Assembly: GCA_963729995.1 (NCBI GenBank)
Contig: CAVSPF010000003.1
Coordinates: 1 to 64,000, forward strand
Reading direction: 5' to 3'
From: VRUE01 sp963729995
Lineage (GTDB): Bacteria > Actinomycetota > Thermoleophilia > Solirubrobacterales > 70-9
DNA length: 64,000 nt
The translations under genes were made by a program, and so were the position numbers. Below are positions 1-9,629 of the stretch, one piece after another; position 1 is the stretch's first letter; each line of letters starts with the position of its first letter. The notes under the pieces are model-generated. The model had not been told where the DNA came from and made no database searches. It saw nothing but the letters and a program-made list of their open reading frames with translations.

Positions 1-2508
1 ACCAACCGGTGCCCGGTGAGTTGGTCAAGGCTCGCCGGGCCTGCTGGTTCGCTGCGCCTCGTCCGAGGAGCCGGTGCAGCGCAGCGACTTGCGCGCGGTG
101 ATGCAGGGCTTCTCGCCGCTGAGCGGCGAGCCGTTGCGGCCCGCCGGCTCCAACGGCACCAGGGTCGCCGGCGTCGAGCTGATGTTCGCGCCCCCGAAGA
201 GCGTCTCGGCGCTGTGGGCTGTCTCCGGCCCCTACCGCCGCGCCCAGATCGAGGCCGCCCATCACCGCGCTGTGGCGAGCACGCTGGCGCGCATCGAGCG
301 CGAGGTCGCCCTGGTGCGGCGACGCAGCGGCGGCGTCGTGCGCTTCGAGCGAGCCAACAGCCTCCTCGCTGCGAGTTCGTCCACACCACCAGCCGCCTCG
401 CTCAAGACCAGGAGGCCGGCGCCGTCCCCGACCCTCAGGTGCATTCCCACCTCGTCCTGTTCGCCGCCGAGCGGATCGACGGCCGCCTCGCCGCGATCGA
501 ATCGCGCCAGCTCTACCGCTACGCCCGCGAGGGCGGCGGCTGGTTTCGGGCCGACCTCGCCGCCGAGCTCTCCCAACTGGGTCTGCCGATCGAACGCCGC
601 ACCGGCCGCGGCGGGCGCTACTTCGAGATTCGAGGCGTGCCGGAGGGACTGGCGAGCGGTTGGTCCTCTCGCTCCCGAAGACGTCGACCGCGCCGCCCGC
701 ATCTTCCGCCAACGCTACGGGCGCGAGCCAAGGGCCGAAGAGCTGGGCTCGTTGACGGTCGCCACCCGCGGCTACAAGAGCGCCGCCGACCGCCTTGACG
801 TCAACGAGGCCTGGCGCGCCGTCGGCGAGGAGCACGGGCTGAGCGCCGGCGCCGCCGAGCAGCTGTTCGAGGAGCGCTCGATCTCCAACCAGGAGCGCGT
901 CGACCTTCGCGCCGAGCTGCTCGAAGAGGTGACCCGCGAGCGCGCGATGGTCGACGAGCGCGAACTCCGCGCCAAGGCCTACGAGCTCGCCGCCGGCGTT
1001 TGCCGTCCAGAAGAGGCCGACCAGCTGGTCGACGAGTGGCGCGCAACGGCCATCTCATCCGCCTCGAGGACGGGATGTGGACGACGCGCCGCCTGCGCGA
1101 GATGGAGCAGGCGACGCTGCAGATCGCCGACCGCTCCCTCGACCGGAACCCCGCCCCGGTCGCGGAGCGTTTTCTCAAGCAGGCCCGCCGCGAGATCATC
1201 AAGGAGATCCACGGCCCGCTTTCGGTCGAGCAACGCGAGGCATTGGACGTGATCACCGGTCCCGGGGGGGTCTCCGTGCTCGTCGGTCGCGCGGGTACCG
1301 GCAAGGGCGTCGTCCTCTCGGCCGCCGCCAGGGCCTGGCAGCTCGAAGACAGAGAGGTGATCGGCACCGCGATCGCCGGCGGGCCTCGCGCAGCGCCTCC
1401 GCGAGGACGCCGGCCTCGACCGCTCCTACACCACCGATGCCCTGATCAACGGCGTCGAGAGCGACCGCATCCATCTGAGCTCGCGAAGCGTCGTGACCAT
1501 GGACGAGGCCGGGATGGCCGACACCGAACGGCTCTCCCGGTTGATGGAGGCGACCGACCGCGCCGGCGCCACGCTCGTCCTCGCCGGCGACTCCGCACAG
1601 CTCGCCTCGATCGGCGCCGGCGGCATGTTCGAGCAGCTCCGCGAGCGGGTCCCCACCGCCGAACTGACCGAGGTGCACCGCGCCAACCACGAGTGGGAGC
1701 GGAAGGCGTGGGAGCAGGTACGCGACGGCCAACCGGGTCCGGCGCTCGCGGCCTACCACGCCCACGATCGCCTGCACATCCACGACACCCGCGCCGAGGC
1801 GGCGGAGGCGATGGTTCGAAGAGTGGGACCGCCGCAGGCACGAGGGCACCGGCGGCACGGTGATGATCACCGACGCCTCGAACGCGGAGCGCGATCAGAT
1901 CAACGCGATGGCCCAGGAACGCCGCGGCGGGCGGGTGAGCTGGGCTCGCGCGTCAGGTGGAGCTGCCCGGCACGCCCCTACGGCCTGCGGGCCGGCGACG
2001 AGGTGATCTTCACCGGCCAGCTACCCCTCCCCGGCGAGCAGCGGTCGAGAACGGCATCACCGGCACCGTGATCGACACCGCCCGCCGCGAGGACAAGGTG
2101 ACGATCAAGACCAACGAGCGCGAGCCGCGCGAGGTGCAGCGTCAACACCGAGCGAGTTCTCCGACGTCGGCCTCGCCTACGCGGTGCACGTCTACAAGGC
2201 GCAGGGCATCACCGCGGAGACCTCCCAGGCATCCTGCTCGGCGGCTGGCAGACCGACAGGAGCACGCCTACGTCGCCCTCAGCCGCGCCCGCGAGCACAC
2301 CCAGATCTACGTCTCGCGCGAGGACCTCGGCGAGCAGGGCATGGACACCGGCGCGATCGAACGCCTCGCCGAGCGGATGCGCGGCACCCGAGCGCAGGAG
2401 GCGAGCATCACCAGGGAACGCGAGGCCTGCGAGGCCGAGCGCCGAGCGGAGATCGAGCGAGAGCTACGCCACAGCCGCGATCACGAGCAAGGTATGGGGA
2501 TTGAATAG
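1..2508 (+). pseudogene. MobF/TrwC-type relaxase-helicase, multiply frameshifted, 5' end outside window
   Basis: Remnant of a conjugative relaxase fused to a RecD-like helicase, the protein that nicks the transfer origin and unwinds the transferred strand. Reading the conserved protein needs about ten frame switches: frame 2 (74-350), frame 1 (to 660), frame 2 (to 1050), frame 1 (to 1380), frame 2 (to 1820), frame 3 (to 1950), then short alternations to the stop at 2506. Across the switches one still reads APKSVSALWA near 190, the metal-binding histidine pair in DPQVHSHLVLF near 440, Walker A GRAGTGKG near 1290, Walker B TMDEAGMAD near 1497 and the helicase motif YVALSRARE near 2270. No in-frame stops break the correct frames, so the damage is purely indels. 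Family call firm; whether the gene is really dead or the assembly is faulty is open. Confidence 0.82.
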
Positions 2509-2612
2509 CCTCCCAACGCTCCCGCTCCTCGCGCGAAGCGGGAGGGACCGCGACACTCGGCGGCCGTTCGGAGGTCGGTGTTCATGTTGCCTACCTCAGG
2601 CCCCGATGGCCT

Positions 2613-3382
2613 GTGGCCGATGAGCCCCATGTTCAAGAGGAGACCCGAGCTGGCGCCTACGCCGAGCGGCGCTACCGGCGGGGCCTGCGCAGCTGGCAGG
2701 TGCGGAACCGCCGGCTCTTCGCGGTGCTGTGTGGTCCGTTCATCGTGGCCGGGATCGTGGTCGGCATCCTCGCCCCGGGATGTCGTCGCCTGGAGCGCCG
2801 GAATGGTTGCGGGCGGTCTCGTGGCTCTGTGGATCACGTTCCGAGAAAGTCCCCCTCGCTACGTTGAGAGCTGGCGCGAAGGCGCCGAAGGTGAGCGAAA
2901 GGCCGAGAAGGCCCTGAGGCCGCTGGAGCGCGGCGGGTGGCATGTCGTTCACGACGTCCAAAATGGCGGTGGCAACTATGACCACGTCGCCGTTGGCCCA
3001 AGCGGGGTCTACCTCCTTGAGAGCAAAAACCTGCAGGGCGTCGTCAGTGTTCAGGGCGGCGTGCTGCGCCTAGCTCGACGTCATGACCCCGAGCAAACTG
3101 CGGTCTTCGACCGGGTTCGGCCGCGCGCCCTTGCCAGTGCCGCTCGTCTCAAGGGCGAAATCGAGCGGCGGACCGGGCACCGGGTCTGGGCGCAAGCCGT
3201 GGTGGTCTTCTCAGTTCAGGAGTTCCCGGAAGGCTTGGTCGAAGACGACAGGTGCGTCTTCATCGATGGCTCCCGATTGTGCGCATGGCTGGGGTAGGAC
3301 CACCCGCCTCAGCCAGGCCGAGGTGGAGGAGATCTCCGTAGGCATCGAAGCAGCCGCCGAGGACTCGACCCGTTCCATTTGA
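2613..3382 (+). pseudogene. NERD-domain membrane protein, two frameshifts
   Basis: Nuclease-related domain (NERD) protein. From a GTG at 2613 the N-terminus has a basic segment and one membrane helix (FAVLCGPFIVAGIVVGIL). The frame then changes near 2780, at a CCCCGGG run, where an extra G fits. The NERD core follows: GAEGERKAEKAL, then the YDHVAVGPSGVYLLESKN stretch typical of the family, and a VVVFS beta strand near 3205. A second shift near 3293 is needed to reach the C-terminal LSQAEVEEISVGIEAA and the stop at 3380. NERD proteins are linked to DNA processing in plasmids and islands, but no biochemical role is established for this one. It shares the frameshift problem of all genes in the first 7.4 kb. 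Confidence 0.7.
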
Positions 3383-3642
3383 GCTCAACACGGTCTGACG
3401 AGCGACTGACATGCGCAGACGTCGCTCTTCGCGCGAAGCAGATCAGATCAGGGCCAGGCTGCGCCACCCCATTTCCCTCTTCTCAGCCTTACCTCACAAC
3501 CCGCTCGAACTTGTGTCGCAAGGCCACAAGGTCGCACATTTTCTGACCAAGGAAATCTCCACGAACGGTCGTCAAGCTGGCAGGTGACCCTGGGACCGAA
3601 CTGCTCTTCGATGACAGGTGCGCGCTGAGACTCATGTCTCCG

Positions 3643-4594
3643 CTAATCGCGTGCCGGTTGCGCCAGCTCAAACCAGGTCCGCACGCGAGGCGGCAGCAAA
3701 GCGCGGTGCTTGGCAACGAAGGCGAGGAGCTGACTTGTCTTGATGGGGATCACGCCGTGCGAGGGAGACCCGGTGTAGAGCCCAGCTGCGGAGTACGCGA
3801 AGAGTGTCGTCTCCTTACTCGGCGCGGCGGCGGCCAAGGCGTCGAGGTCAACATGCGCGATCACCAGACTTCACCTGGAGAATTGCCGGAGCGTGAGTCC
3901 GCTTATGAATCATCGTCCACTCGTAGGCGGGGGTGTCGGTGCGCCGCGCCTTCGGCAGTGCCAGATATCCCTTCGAGACCTGCATCCACATGTAGATCAG
4001 ATCCTCAAGGTCGTAGGGATCAAGGTGCTGCAGCACTTCTGCTGGCGAGAGGTCCAACGGCGCGGGCCGACGGCCGTGAAGCTTCTTCCAGATCCAGGCG
4101 GTAGATGCACGCACGGGTCCGTATTCGGCTGAAGCTGGTCGACACTCCAGAGAAGCCACGGACTACGGCCCCAGGGGTACCTGCAGATCGCCAAGCGGGC
4201 GTCGGGCCCACTTTGCGTCGCGGACTTGATGCGTATCCATCGTCTTGGCGGTGGCCGCGTTCTCATAGCGATAGTCGCTCGCGATTTTGGCGAGGCGGAA
4301 GCGACCCTTGAGATCGCGGGTCCAGACGAAATCGCCTATAGCCGCGTCCTCACCGAAGCGTCGCACCGTGGCGGCGGCCGTCGCGCCCCAGCCCTGTTCA
4401 TCTTTGGCCCGGATCGCGGCAACCACCTTGGTCAACGACGCACCGCTTCGCAGCCCCTCGATACCCCAGCCGATCCCAACTCGTCCGCCGTCGACGCAGT
4501 AGGCGACCTGATCCGCATGGACCACGCCGTGCTTCAGCGATCGCAGCTTCGTCCGCCAAATAACCGGTGGATCATGAACCGGATCTGGAGCCAC
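3643..4594 (-). pseudogene. Conserved protein of unknown function, frameshifted
   Basis: Not recognised as a named family. On the reverse strand a continuous conserved-looking protein can be read from ATG 4594 only by changing frame near 4170, 4085 and 3865. The first part (4594-4170) has VGIGWGIEGLRSGASL and a GDFVWTRDLKGRFRLAKI segment. The second has RGFSGVSTSFSRI, then LDLSPAEVLQHLDPYDLEDLIYMW. The last part (3864-3643) has KTSQLLAFVAKHRALLPPRVRTWF before the stop. The alternating beta/alpha pattern and a central ILQVKSG strand would fit a restriction-endonuclease-like fold, where the QVK could be the end of a PD-(D/E)xK site, but this is a guess. It lies directly downstream of the HNH-like gene on the same strand. 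Confidence 0.5.
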
Positions 4595-4680
4595 TGCGTA
4601 AAGCTATCGGTCCAGTAGATCCCGCCTTCACGTGAGCGAAGCTGCTGCTCGCGCAAAGCAGCAGTGTTTCTACGGCTGGC

Positions 4681-5125
4681 CTAGGACACGTAGGCCTTGC
4701 GCACCATCGCGGCCGTCCATCGGTGACCGTGGCCGGGGGGACACCCTCCCTGTTCAGGACCTCGGCGATCTCGGCGAGGGACTTGCCTTTCGCGAGCAGC
4801 GTCCGGATCTGCTTCCGCCATCCATAGTCCCGCTTGTTGCAATAGATGTGGGCAAGTCGAACGTTCTCGGGGCGGAGGTGCCCGCCGGCCGACTTGAGGA
4901 CCGGGTAGTGGTCGGGCGAGGGGGCCCACTTGGTGCGTGGCGTCGTGACCTGATCGAACGCGCCGCGCCCCTTGTGGTGGTAGCACTGCGGCATCTCGCA
5001 CTTCAGGGCGAGGGACTGGCCGCGCTCGGCCATCTGCACGAGGACACCCCTCACACCAAGCTCGCGGAGCTGGTCCGCGACTGAGCTATCCGCGCTGCCG
5101 GCGCCAGCTGCTGCCTTCCCGCCAT
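4681..5125 (-). pseudogene. HNH-like endonuclease, frameshifted
   Basis: Reverse-strand gene with a plausible ATG at 5125 behind an AAAGG site. One frame change right after the start and another in the G run near 4737 are needed to reach the stop at 4681. The centre reads ALKCEMPQCYHHKGRGAF, then DHYPVLKSAGG and LRPENVRLAHIYCNKRDYGW. The spacing of the DH, the N and the H-x2-C resembles an HNH/McrA nuclease with zinc-binding cysteines. The C-terminus (KGKSLAEIAEVLNREGVPP, WTAAMVRKAYVS) resembles the small helix-turn-helix found at the end of recombinase domains. It may be a DNA-binding nuclease; the family was not identified by name. It is followed on the same strand by the unknown gene ending at 3643. 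Confidence 0.5.
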
Positions 5126-5354
5126 CGAGTCACCTTTCTCGTGTAGTCGCCCTATTGGGCTTCGTGCATACATTACGTAGAGCGTCGCTTCGGCGACTGA
5201 CGACGTCGCCACCCAAACCTTGGCCGTCCAGTATCCCCCAGGCGATCCATCGGAATGTCGCTCTCGTCGACGTAGCTACTGCTCTCGCGTGATAGCGACA
5301 CTCCACAGATCAGCACCTAACGGACCGACATCGCTGACCTCTCCCCGTGCGTAC

Positions 5355-5836
5355 CTACCCCGCCGACGAACCGAACCCCGGCTCCCCCAACCGAGGTTCC
5401 CCGCGCAGGATCCGCCGCTCCGCACGTGCCTTGACCTCGGGCACGCTCAGCCCGCCGTCTGCATCGTCCGCCGAAGTTATGAGCCAAGCGACGAACCCGT
5501 TGCGTTCATACCATTCGCGCTTGCGTCGCCAACTGCGCGCATAGTCCGGGCGATAGACATACCCAGATGCTCCCAATAGAAGGTGACCTCGTCGTAGATC
5601 ACCGTGAAGTCCGGCAGCCGATGGTCGGCGGCATTGCGCGGCGCAAACAGGCGCTCCTCGTAGCGCACCTCGAACCCCATCCCGAGCAGCAGCTCCAGCA
5701 CCACCAGCTCCGCCCGGCTCCTCACGAGCGTCCCGTCGCTCGCTTGGTGAATCAGGCCCTCGGGGTGCGGCGATCCGGAGCCGGCCTCCTTCAGGGTTGC
5801 GTCTCGAACCAGCGTCGCAGACCGACAAGCTCCCAT
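5355..5836 (-). pseudogene. PD-(D/E)XK-like nuclease domain protein, one frameshift
   Basis: Small reverse-strand protein that begins inside the 3' end of the coupling-protein gene (ATG at 5836 is the best start). It shows the pattern VRSRAELVVLELLLGMGFEVRYE, then LPDFTVIYDEVTFYWEHLG. After a frame change near 5560 it continues PDYARSWRRKREWYERNGF. The SRAE helix, the PDF-x(n)-WEH strand and the RRKxEWYxxNG helix match the nuclease-like domain attached to some superfamily-I helicases, in which the D and E are catalytic. Length is about 160 residues, so this is the domain alone without a helicase. A single-base deletion separates the WEH strand from the following helix, so no complete product is encoded as given. 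Confidence 0.55.
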
Positions 5837-7360
5837 CGCGCCCCGCGGAGCAGGAGTCCCTGGCCCTGCGGTAGCGCCGCGATGTCGCCGGACCAGGACC
5901 CTCTGTCGCTCGGTCTGGTAGGCGACCGAGTCGCTGTATTGGTCGGGAGCGCGGTGCGGCCAGCTCGTCGGTCTCACTCCTGCCCAAGGTGCGCGAGACG
6001 ACCCTGCGGTCGTATTCGCCGAGCATCGCCGAGACCGCCTCCAGGGTGCGATCGTCAGCGATCCCGCCGAGCAAGACTTTGGTCTGGAAGAGACGTCAGG
6101 AAACCGTCGGCCACCTCCGCCCCCCAGCGACTGCGAGCCTGGCTCATGTCCTGCAAGCCGATCATCACCTGCAGGCCCTGGCCGCCCGCCTGGGAGAGGA
6201 GCGAGGGCACGTCATGGATAGGCGCGATGTTCGCCGCCTCATCGAGCGCCCACAACATCTGCGGGCCCTCCTTCTCCCCACCCGCGCAACCCGCGTACAC
6301 CGCGTGACGGATCTGCTCGAGGAGGCCGACGACGAGGGGCGCGCAGAGCGCCTGCAGTTGCTCGGGCGCGGTAATGTAGACGGTGTCTGTGGAGGTGGCA
6401 AAGCGGACGGGGTCGAAGTTCGGCTCGGCGGCGCTCTCACGTACGGCGTCGGAGCCGTAGGCGGCGAGCACGCCTCCGCCGCCGAGGAAGATGAGATTCC
6501 TCTCCCGCCCGTCGGTCGCCTCGATGCCGGCGAGGACGTCGGCGGCGAGCGCCGCGTGGGCGCCCAGCAGGATCTTCCGTGCCGACTCCGGGTCATGGCG
6601 GAGGACCCAACGCAGTACCTCCTCGATCGGGCGCTCGGCCAGGTGCGCGGCGTGCAGCAGCGGTGCGAGCAGCGCCCCGGCGCGCTCGGACCAGTGCGTC
6701 TCGTCCGTGGTGCCGGCACCGGCGCGCGCCGCGCGCGTCATCGCCCGCGCCGTCACCTGCGCCCCGTCCCAGCTCGCGGCGGCAGTGACCGGCGACCACC
6801 TGAGCCGGCGCACCCCCTCAGCCGGCTCTCCCACATGTGAGCCGGCGGGGTCGAAAGCCATACCTGACCGATCTCTGAGCGCACCGCGACCGTCGCCCGC
6901 AACACATCCGGTTTGGTGGACGTCGAGACCACCGCCCCGCCCGCGGACATCACCGCCGGGATCATCACGGCGGTGGTCTTGGCGCTCCGCGGCGGGCCCA
7001 GCACCATCACCGCGCTCTCGGGGTCGGCCGTCACCCAGTGGCCACCGGCGGTGCCGAGGTAGGCGCCGCCGCCGAGGCGCGCGATCTCGGCACGCATCGC
7101 CTCGCCCGGCGTCGACGCGGCGGCGGGCAAGGGCCGGTCGGCGGTGGCGCCTCCCCGGCAAGCGACGAAGGCGCGGGGGGCCCGCCACCTCCCGCCAGCA
7201 CGACGAGAGCGAGCCAGATGAGCCCGCCGACCGACGGTGCGAGGACGAGCCAGAGGCCAACGGCGACCTGTGGGGCGACCACGCCGCGGACCAGGAGGAG
7301 TGCCGCGAGGAGCACCAGCCCCCGCGCGATCGGGGACGTCTGTCGCACCGGCGCTTCCAT
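5791..7360 (-). pseudogene. VirD4/TraG-like conjugal coupling protein, frameshifted
   Basis: Type IV coupling ATPase that would link the relaxase-DNA complex to the secretion channel. From ATG 7360 the N-terminus has two hydrophobic helices (GLVLLAALLLVRGVV and VGGLIWLALVVLAG). The frame changes near 7140 into GHWVTADPESAVMVLGPPRSAKTT, the Walker A (~6990). It changes again near 6870 into a long intact stretch with the Walker B LWALDEAANIAP (~6240) and MIGLQDMSQARSRWG. Two more shifts (near 6080 and 5960) lead to the conserved tail DIAALPQGQGLLLRGARWEL and the TGA at 5791. It is divergently arranged from the HTH gene at 7477 and overlaps the nuclease-like gene downstream. It is distinct from the second ATPase at 12880. 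Confidence 0.75.
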
Positions 7361-7401
7361 GTGCTGATGGGACGGTCCCCATGACCTTTGTGACATCGCT
7401 C

Positions 7402-7432
7402 TTGACATTTCCATGACTTTGTATCATAGTCA
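7402..7432 (+). promoter_or_regulatory. Promoter and candidate operator of the HTH gene
   Basis: TTGACA at 7402-7407 is followed after 17 bp by CATAGT at 7425-7430. The inverted repeat TGACT (7414-7418) / AGTCA (7428-7432) encloses the -10 region. Further TGACAT-like hexamers lie at 7391 and 7403, and a GTCAC at 7450. The region lies between the divergent coupling-protein gene and the HTH gene, so autorepression by the HTH product is a reasonable inference. Confidence 0.5.
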
Positions 7433-7476
7433 CGGACATCACGCCAATGTCACGACGATCGACAGAGGAGGCACGG

Positions 7477-7815
7477 GTGCCACGTAAGAGGAAAGGGCTG
7501 GGGGCAAGAGGCCTCATCGACAGCGAAATCGCCGAGATCGAAACGGAGCGCGGGCGGCTGGATGAGAGACGCAATCGCCTGCTCGCAGCCCGCGCCGCCC
7601 TCGCTGGCGAGGCGGTGGTGGCAAGCCCCCGTCCACCCCGCATCTCGCGGGAGGAGGTCACCGACTACCTGCGTCGCAACCCGGGATCCACCACCGCCGA
7701 GGTGGCCGACGGCATGGGGGTCAGACCGACGACGGTCGCCAAGCATCTGAGCCGCGGCGGTCAGGACGGCATCTATCGCTACGAGAACGGCAAGTGGTCG
7801 GCGGTCGGGGAGTAA
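7477..7815 (+). CDS. Small helix-turn-helix regulator
   Basis: Protein of 112 residues from GTG 7477, chosen over ATG 7447 because GAGGAG sits 6 bp upstream of the GTG. The N-terminal half is a charged helix (LIDSEIAEIETERGRLDERR), probably a coiled coil for dimerisation. The C-terminal half (residues ~60-105) is a winged-helix-like domain: ISREEVTDYLRRNPGSTTAEVADGMGV with a recognition helix RPTTVAKHLSRG, ending in a short wing. It probably regulates its own promoter and the divergent transfer gene. It is intact, in contrast to the frameshifted genes to its left. Confidence 0.7.
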   Translation: MPRKRKGLGARGLIDSEIAEIETERGRLDERRNRLLAARAALAGEAVVASPRPPRISREEVTDYLRRNPGSTTAEVADGMGVRPTTVAKHLSRGGQDGIYRYENGKWSAVGE

Positions 7816-7850
7816 GGTCATGATGACTCAGACGCAGAGGAGGCGGCCCG

Positions 7851-8675
7851 ATGCGGACAAAACCGTGGCAGCACCTGATCAGGGTCAGGGATCTCGGCTG
7901 GCGCTGGCCGGCGCTCTACGCGGTAACCTTCGGCCTCGCGTTTCTGTGCGGATGGTTGAGGTCCCTGGCAGTGGCCCTCGTCCTCTTGATCCTCCAGCTC
8001 TTCACGATCTGGTTCTGGGATCTGCGGCTACCGGTCAAGATGCTGGCGCTAATCGTCGGCTTCGGCCCGCTGGTGGTCTCGTTGGCGACGCTGGTCCTTC
8101 CGCTCGGCAGCTGGATCTGGCAGCAGGCGCTTGGCGGACGCAGGCCCTCCGAGCGCGAGCAGGCGGTTCTCGACGCGGCGCTGGCGCAGCTGCGCGAGGC
8201 CGATCCCGGCCTGCGGGCGCCCGGCCGCTGGATCGTCGTCGACTCCGAGGAAACGAACGCCGCTGCCTACGCGAACGCGATCGCCGTGACGCGCGCTCTG
8301 CTCGACTCCTCGACTCCGCAAGCAACCATCGCTCACGAGTTGGGGCACCTGAACTCCTCCGACGCGAGGGTCAGCGCCGCGGTCAACCGGCTGATCATCC
8401 CGCCGCGCGATCCGGTCGTGCCGATCTTCCCGATCCTCGGCTGGTTGCTCAGTGGTCGCGCAGCGCTCAGCGTGATGAGCGTCCCGTGGGCCATGTATTG
8501 GCGCCGTCGCGAGGGATTTGCCGATGCCTACGCCGCCCGCCTCGGCCAGGGGCCGGGGCTGGCCGACTTCCTCGAGGGTGGCGCCGACGCGCCGACGCCC
8601 TGGAAGGGCTTCGGTACGTCCACGCATCCCTGGACCGAGCACCGCATCGACGCGCTCGATCGCGAGGACAGCTAA
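7851..8675 (+). CDS. M48-like membrane zinc metalloprotease
   Basis: Protein of 274 residues with AGGAGG 8 bp before ATG 7851. Two or three hydrophobic helices occupy residues ~15-90. The zinc site is HELGH at residues 162-166, and the third ligand is probably Glu221 in REGFADAYA, the usual M48 arrangement. A hydrophobic segment lies between the two metal motifs. Members of this group cleave membrane or secreted proteins at the cytoplasmic membrane. Here the gene sits between an HTH regulator and a HTH/excisionase-like gene in a mobile region, so a cargo or element-maintenance role is possible. No chaperone domain or TPR repeats are present. Confidence 0.8.
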   Translation: MRTKPWQHLIRVRDLGWRWPALYAVTFGLAFLCGWLRSLAVALVLLILQLFTIWFWDLRLPVKMLALIVGFGPLVVSLATLVLPLGSWIWQQALGGRRPSEREQAVLDAALAQLREADPGLRAPGRWIVVDSEETNAAAYANAIAVTRALLDSSTPQATIAHELGHLNSSDARVSAAVNRLIIPPRDPVVPIFPILGWLLSGRAALSVMSVPWAMYWRRREGFADAYAARLGQGPGLADFLEGGADAPTPWKGFGTSTHPWTEHRIDALDREDS

Positions 8676-8679
8676 CTCC

Positions 8680-8764
8680 GGGGCACGTCCCCGTCAAGGT
8701 CGCCCCTGCGGGGCGGCCCTGCGGGCCGGCGCTGTCGCGCCTCCCTGTGACGGGGACGTGCCCC
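8680..8764. repeat. REP-like inverted-repeat element
   Basis: A perfect 16-bp inverted repeat has its left arm GGGGCACGTCCCCGTC at 8680-8695 and its right arm at 8749-8764. The 53-nt centre has smaller nested hairpins (CGCCCC-TGC-GGGGCG and GGCCC-TGC-GGGCC). It lies between the protease stop and the next gene. Size and structure fit a REP/BIME element; it may also act as a transcription terminator, although no T run follows. Confidence 0.7.
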
Positions 8765-8829
8765 TGCGTTGAAAGCGGCAATTACGTCGGCCAGGCCGAC
8801 AACCCAAACAACCTTGAAAGGAGCCCGAG

Positions 8830-9198
8830 ATGCGTTCACTAACAATGAATCCAACCAGGAGAGCAAGGGAGCGCTGCTCGGCTCGAGGGCGCGGTCTGGG
8901 AGCGGCGCCGCGCCGCCTCGCGGTGGACCTGACGCCGCAGGCCGTGGAGCAGGTCGCAGCTCGGGTCGTGGCGCTTCTGCAGGACCGTGGTCCCGAGCCA
9001 GCGCCGGAACAGATGACCGCCGGCGAGCTCGCCCACGAGCTGCGGGTCGAGAGGCCCTGGGTCTACCGCCACGGGCACCTGCTCGGCGGCTGGCGGATCG
9101 GCGACGGGCCGAAGGCGCCCTGGCGCTTTGACCGCGAGACGGCGGTCGAGGCCAGGCGGCGCCAGCAGGCAGAACAACAGGCAAACGGAGGTGAGTGA
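8830..9198 (+). CDS. HTH/excisionase-like DNA-binding protein
   Basis: Protein of 122 residues, with AAAGGAG 6 bp before ATG 8830. After a basic N-terminus, residues ~60-105 read MTAGELAHELRVERPWVYRHGHLLGGWRI followed by GPKAPWRFDRETAVEARRRQ. This is the MerR/excisionase-like fold in which a helix selects DNA and the WRFD strand forms the wing. It overlaps the next gene by one base and stands two genes upstream of the serine recombinase, so a recombination directionality role is plausible but unproven. Confidence 0.6.
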   Translation: MRSLTMNPTRRARERCSARGRGLGAAPRRLAVDLTPQAVEQVAARVVALLQDRGPEPAPEQMTAGELAHELRVERPWVYRHGHLLGGWRIGDGPKAPWRFDRETAVEARRRQQAEQQANGGE

Positions 9199-9629
9199 TG
9201 CGAGGTCTCGCGACAAAGCCCAACACGCAAGGAGGAACGATGAGGACGCTCAGCACGATTCCGACCAGCCAGGGGCCACCGGTGCCGCTTAGGGTGCGCC
9301 CCTCACTGCGACGCAGACCGCCGGGCGCGGGATGCCGCAATTTGGGGGGTCCCTTGGGCGCTTTCGCACGTCCTGGGGGTATGCGCACCGACCGACGCAT
9401 CGAACCGCTGGCAGCATCCGCCGTCAACGCTGCTCGCATGGCCCACGCCGCCAACCCGCTGATCGAGATCACCCCGACGCCGGAGGAGTACCACCAGCTC
9501 TGCCACGATCTCGCCAAGCTCCGCAAGTTGGGCTCTCTCTCCAACACGGCCGCGGTCCTAACCGCCGTACACGCCGCCGCGGCCAGTAGAATGGGGCATG
9601 ACAAAAGCAAAAACGCCGGGCGGCGCTGA
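9198..9629 (+). CDS. Hypothetical protein
   Basis: Protein of 143 residues from ATG 9198, overlapping the stop of the upstream gene and preceded by GGAGG. The first 65 residues are basic and proline-rich with no visible fold. The C-terminal part (ITPTPEEYHQLCHDLAKLRKLG and SNTAAVLTAVHAAAASR) is helical. No family recognised. It lies between the HTH gene and the recombinase, probably in the same transcript. Confidence 0.5.
   Translation: MRGLATKPNTQGGTMRTLSTIPTSQGPPVPLRVRPSLRRRPPGAGCRNLGGPLGAFARPGGMRTDRRIEPLAASAVNAARMAHAANPLIEITPTPEEYHQLCHDLAKLRKLGSLSNTAAVLTAVHAAAASRMGHDKSKNAGRR

Noticed and set aside
1..30. CCAACCGGTG at 2-11 repeats at 11478-11487 and could be the left attachment site
   Set aside because: Only 10 bp, and the right copy lies on the host side of the recombinase junction, where a left site would not have it.
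3489..3716. 75-codon reverse ORF at 3489-3716
   Set aside because: Overlaps a better-supported frame of the unknown gene; composition and lack of start signals suggest noise.
5060..5090. Reverse-strand GGATAGCTCAGTCGCGG resembling a tRNA D arm
   Set aside because: No anticodon arm, T arm or acceptor pairing follows; it lies in the HNH-like coding frame.
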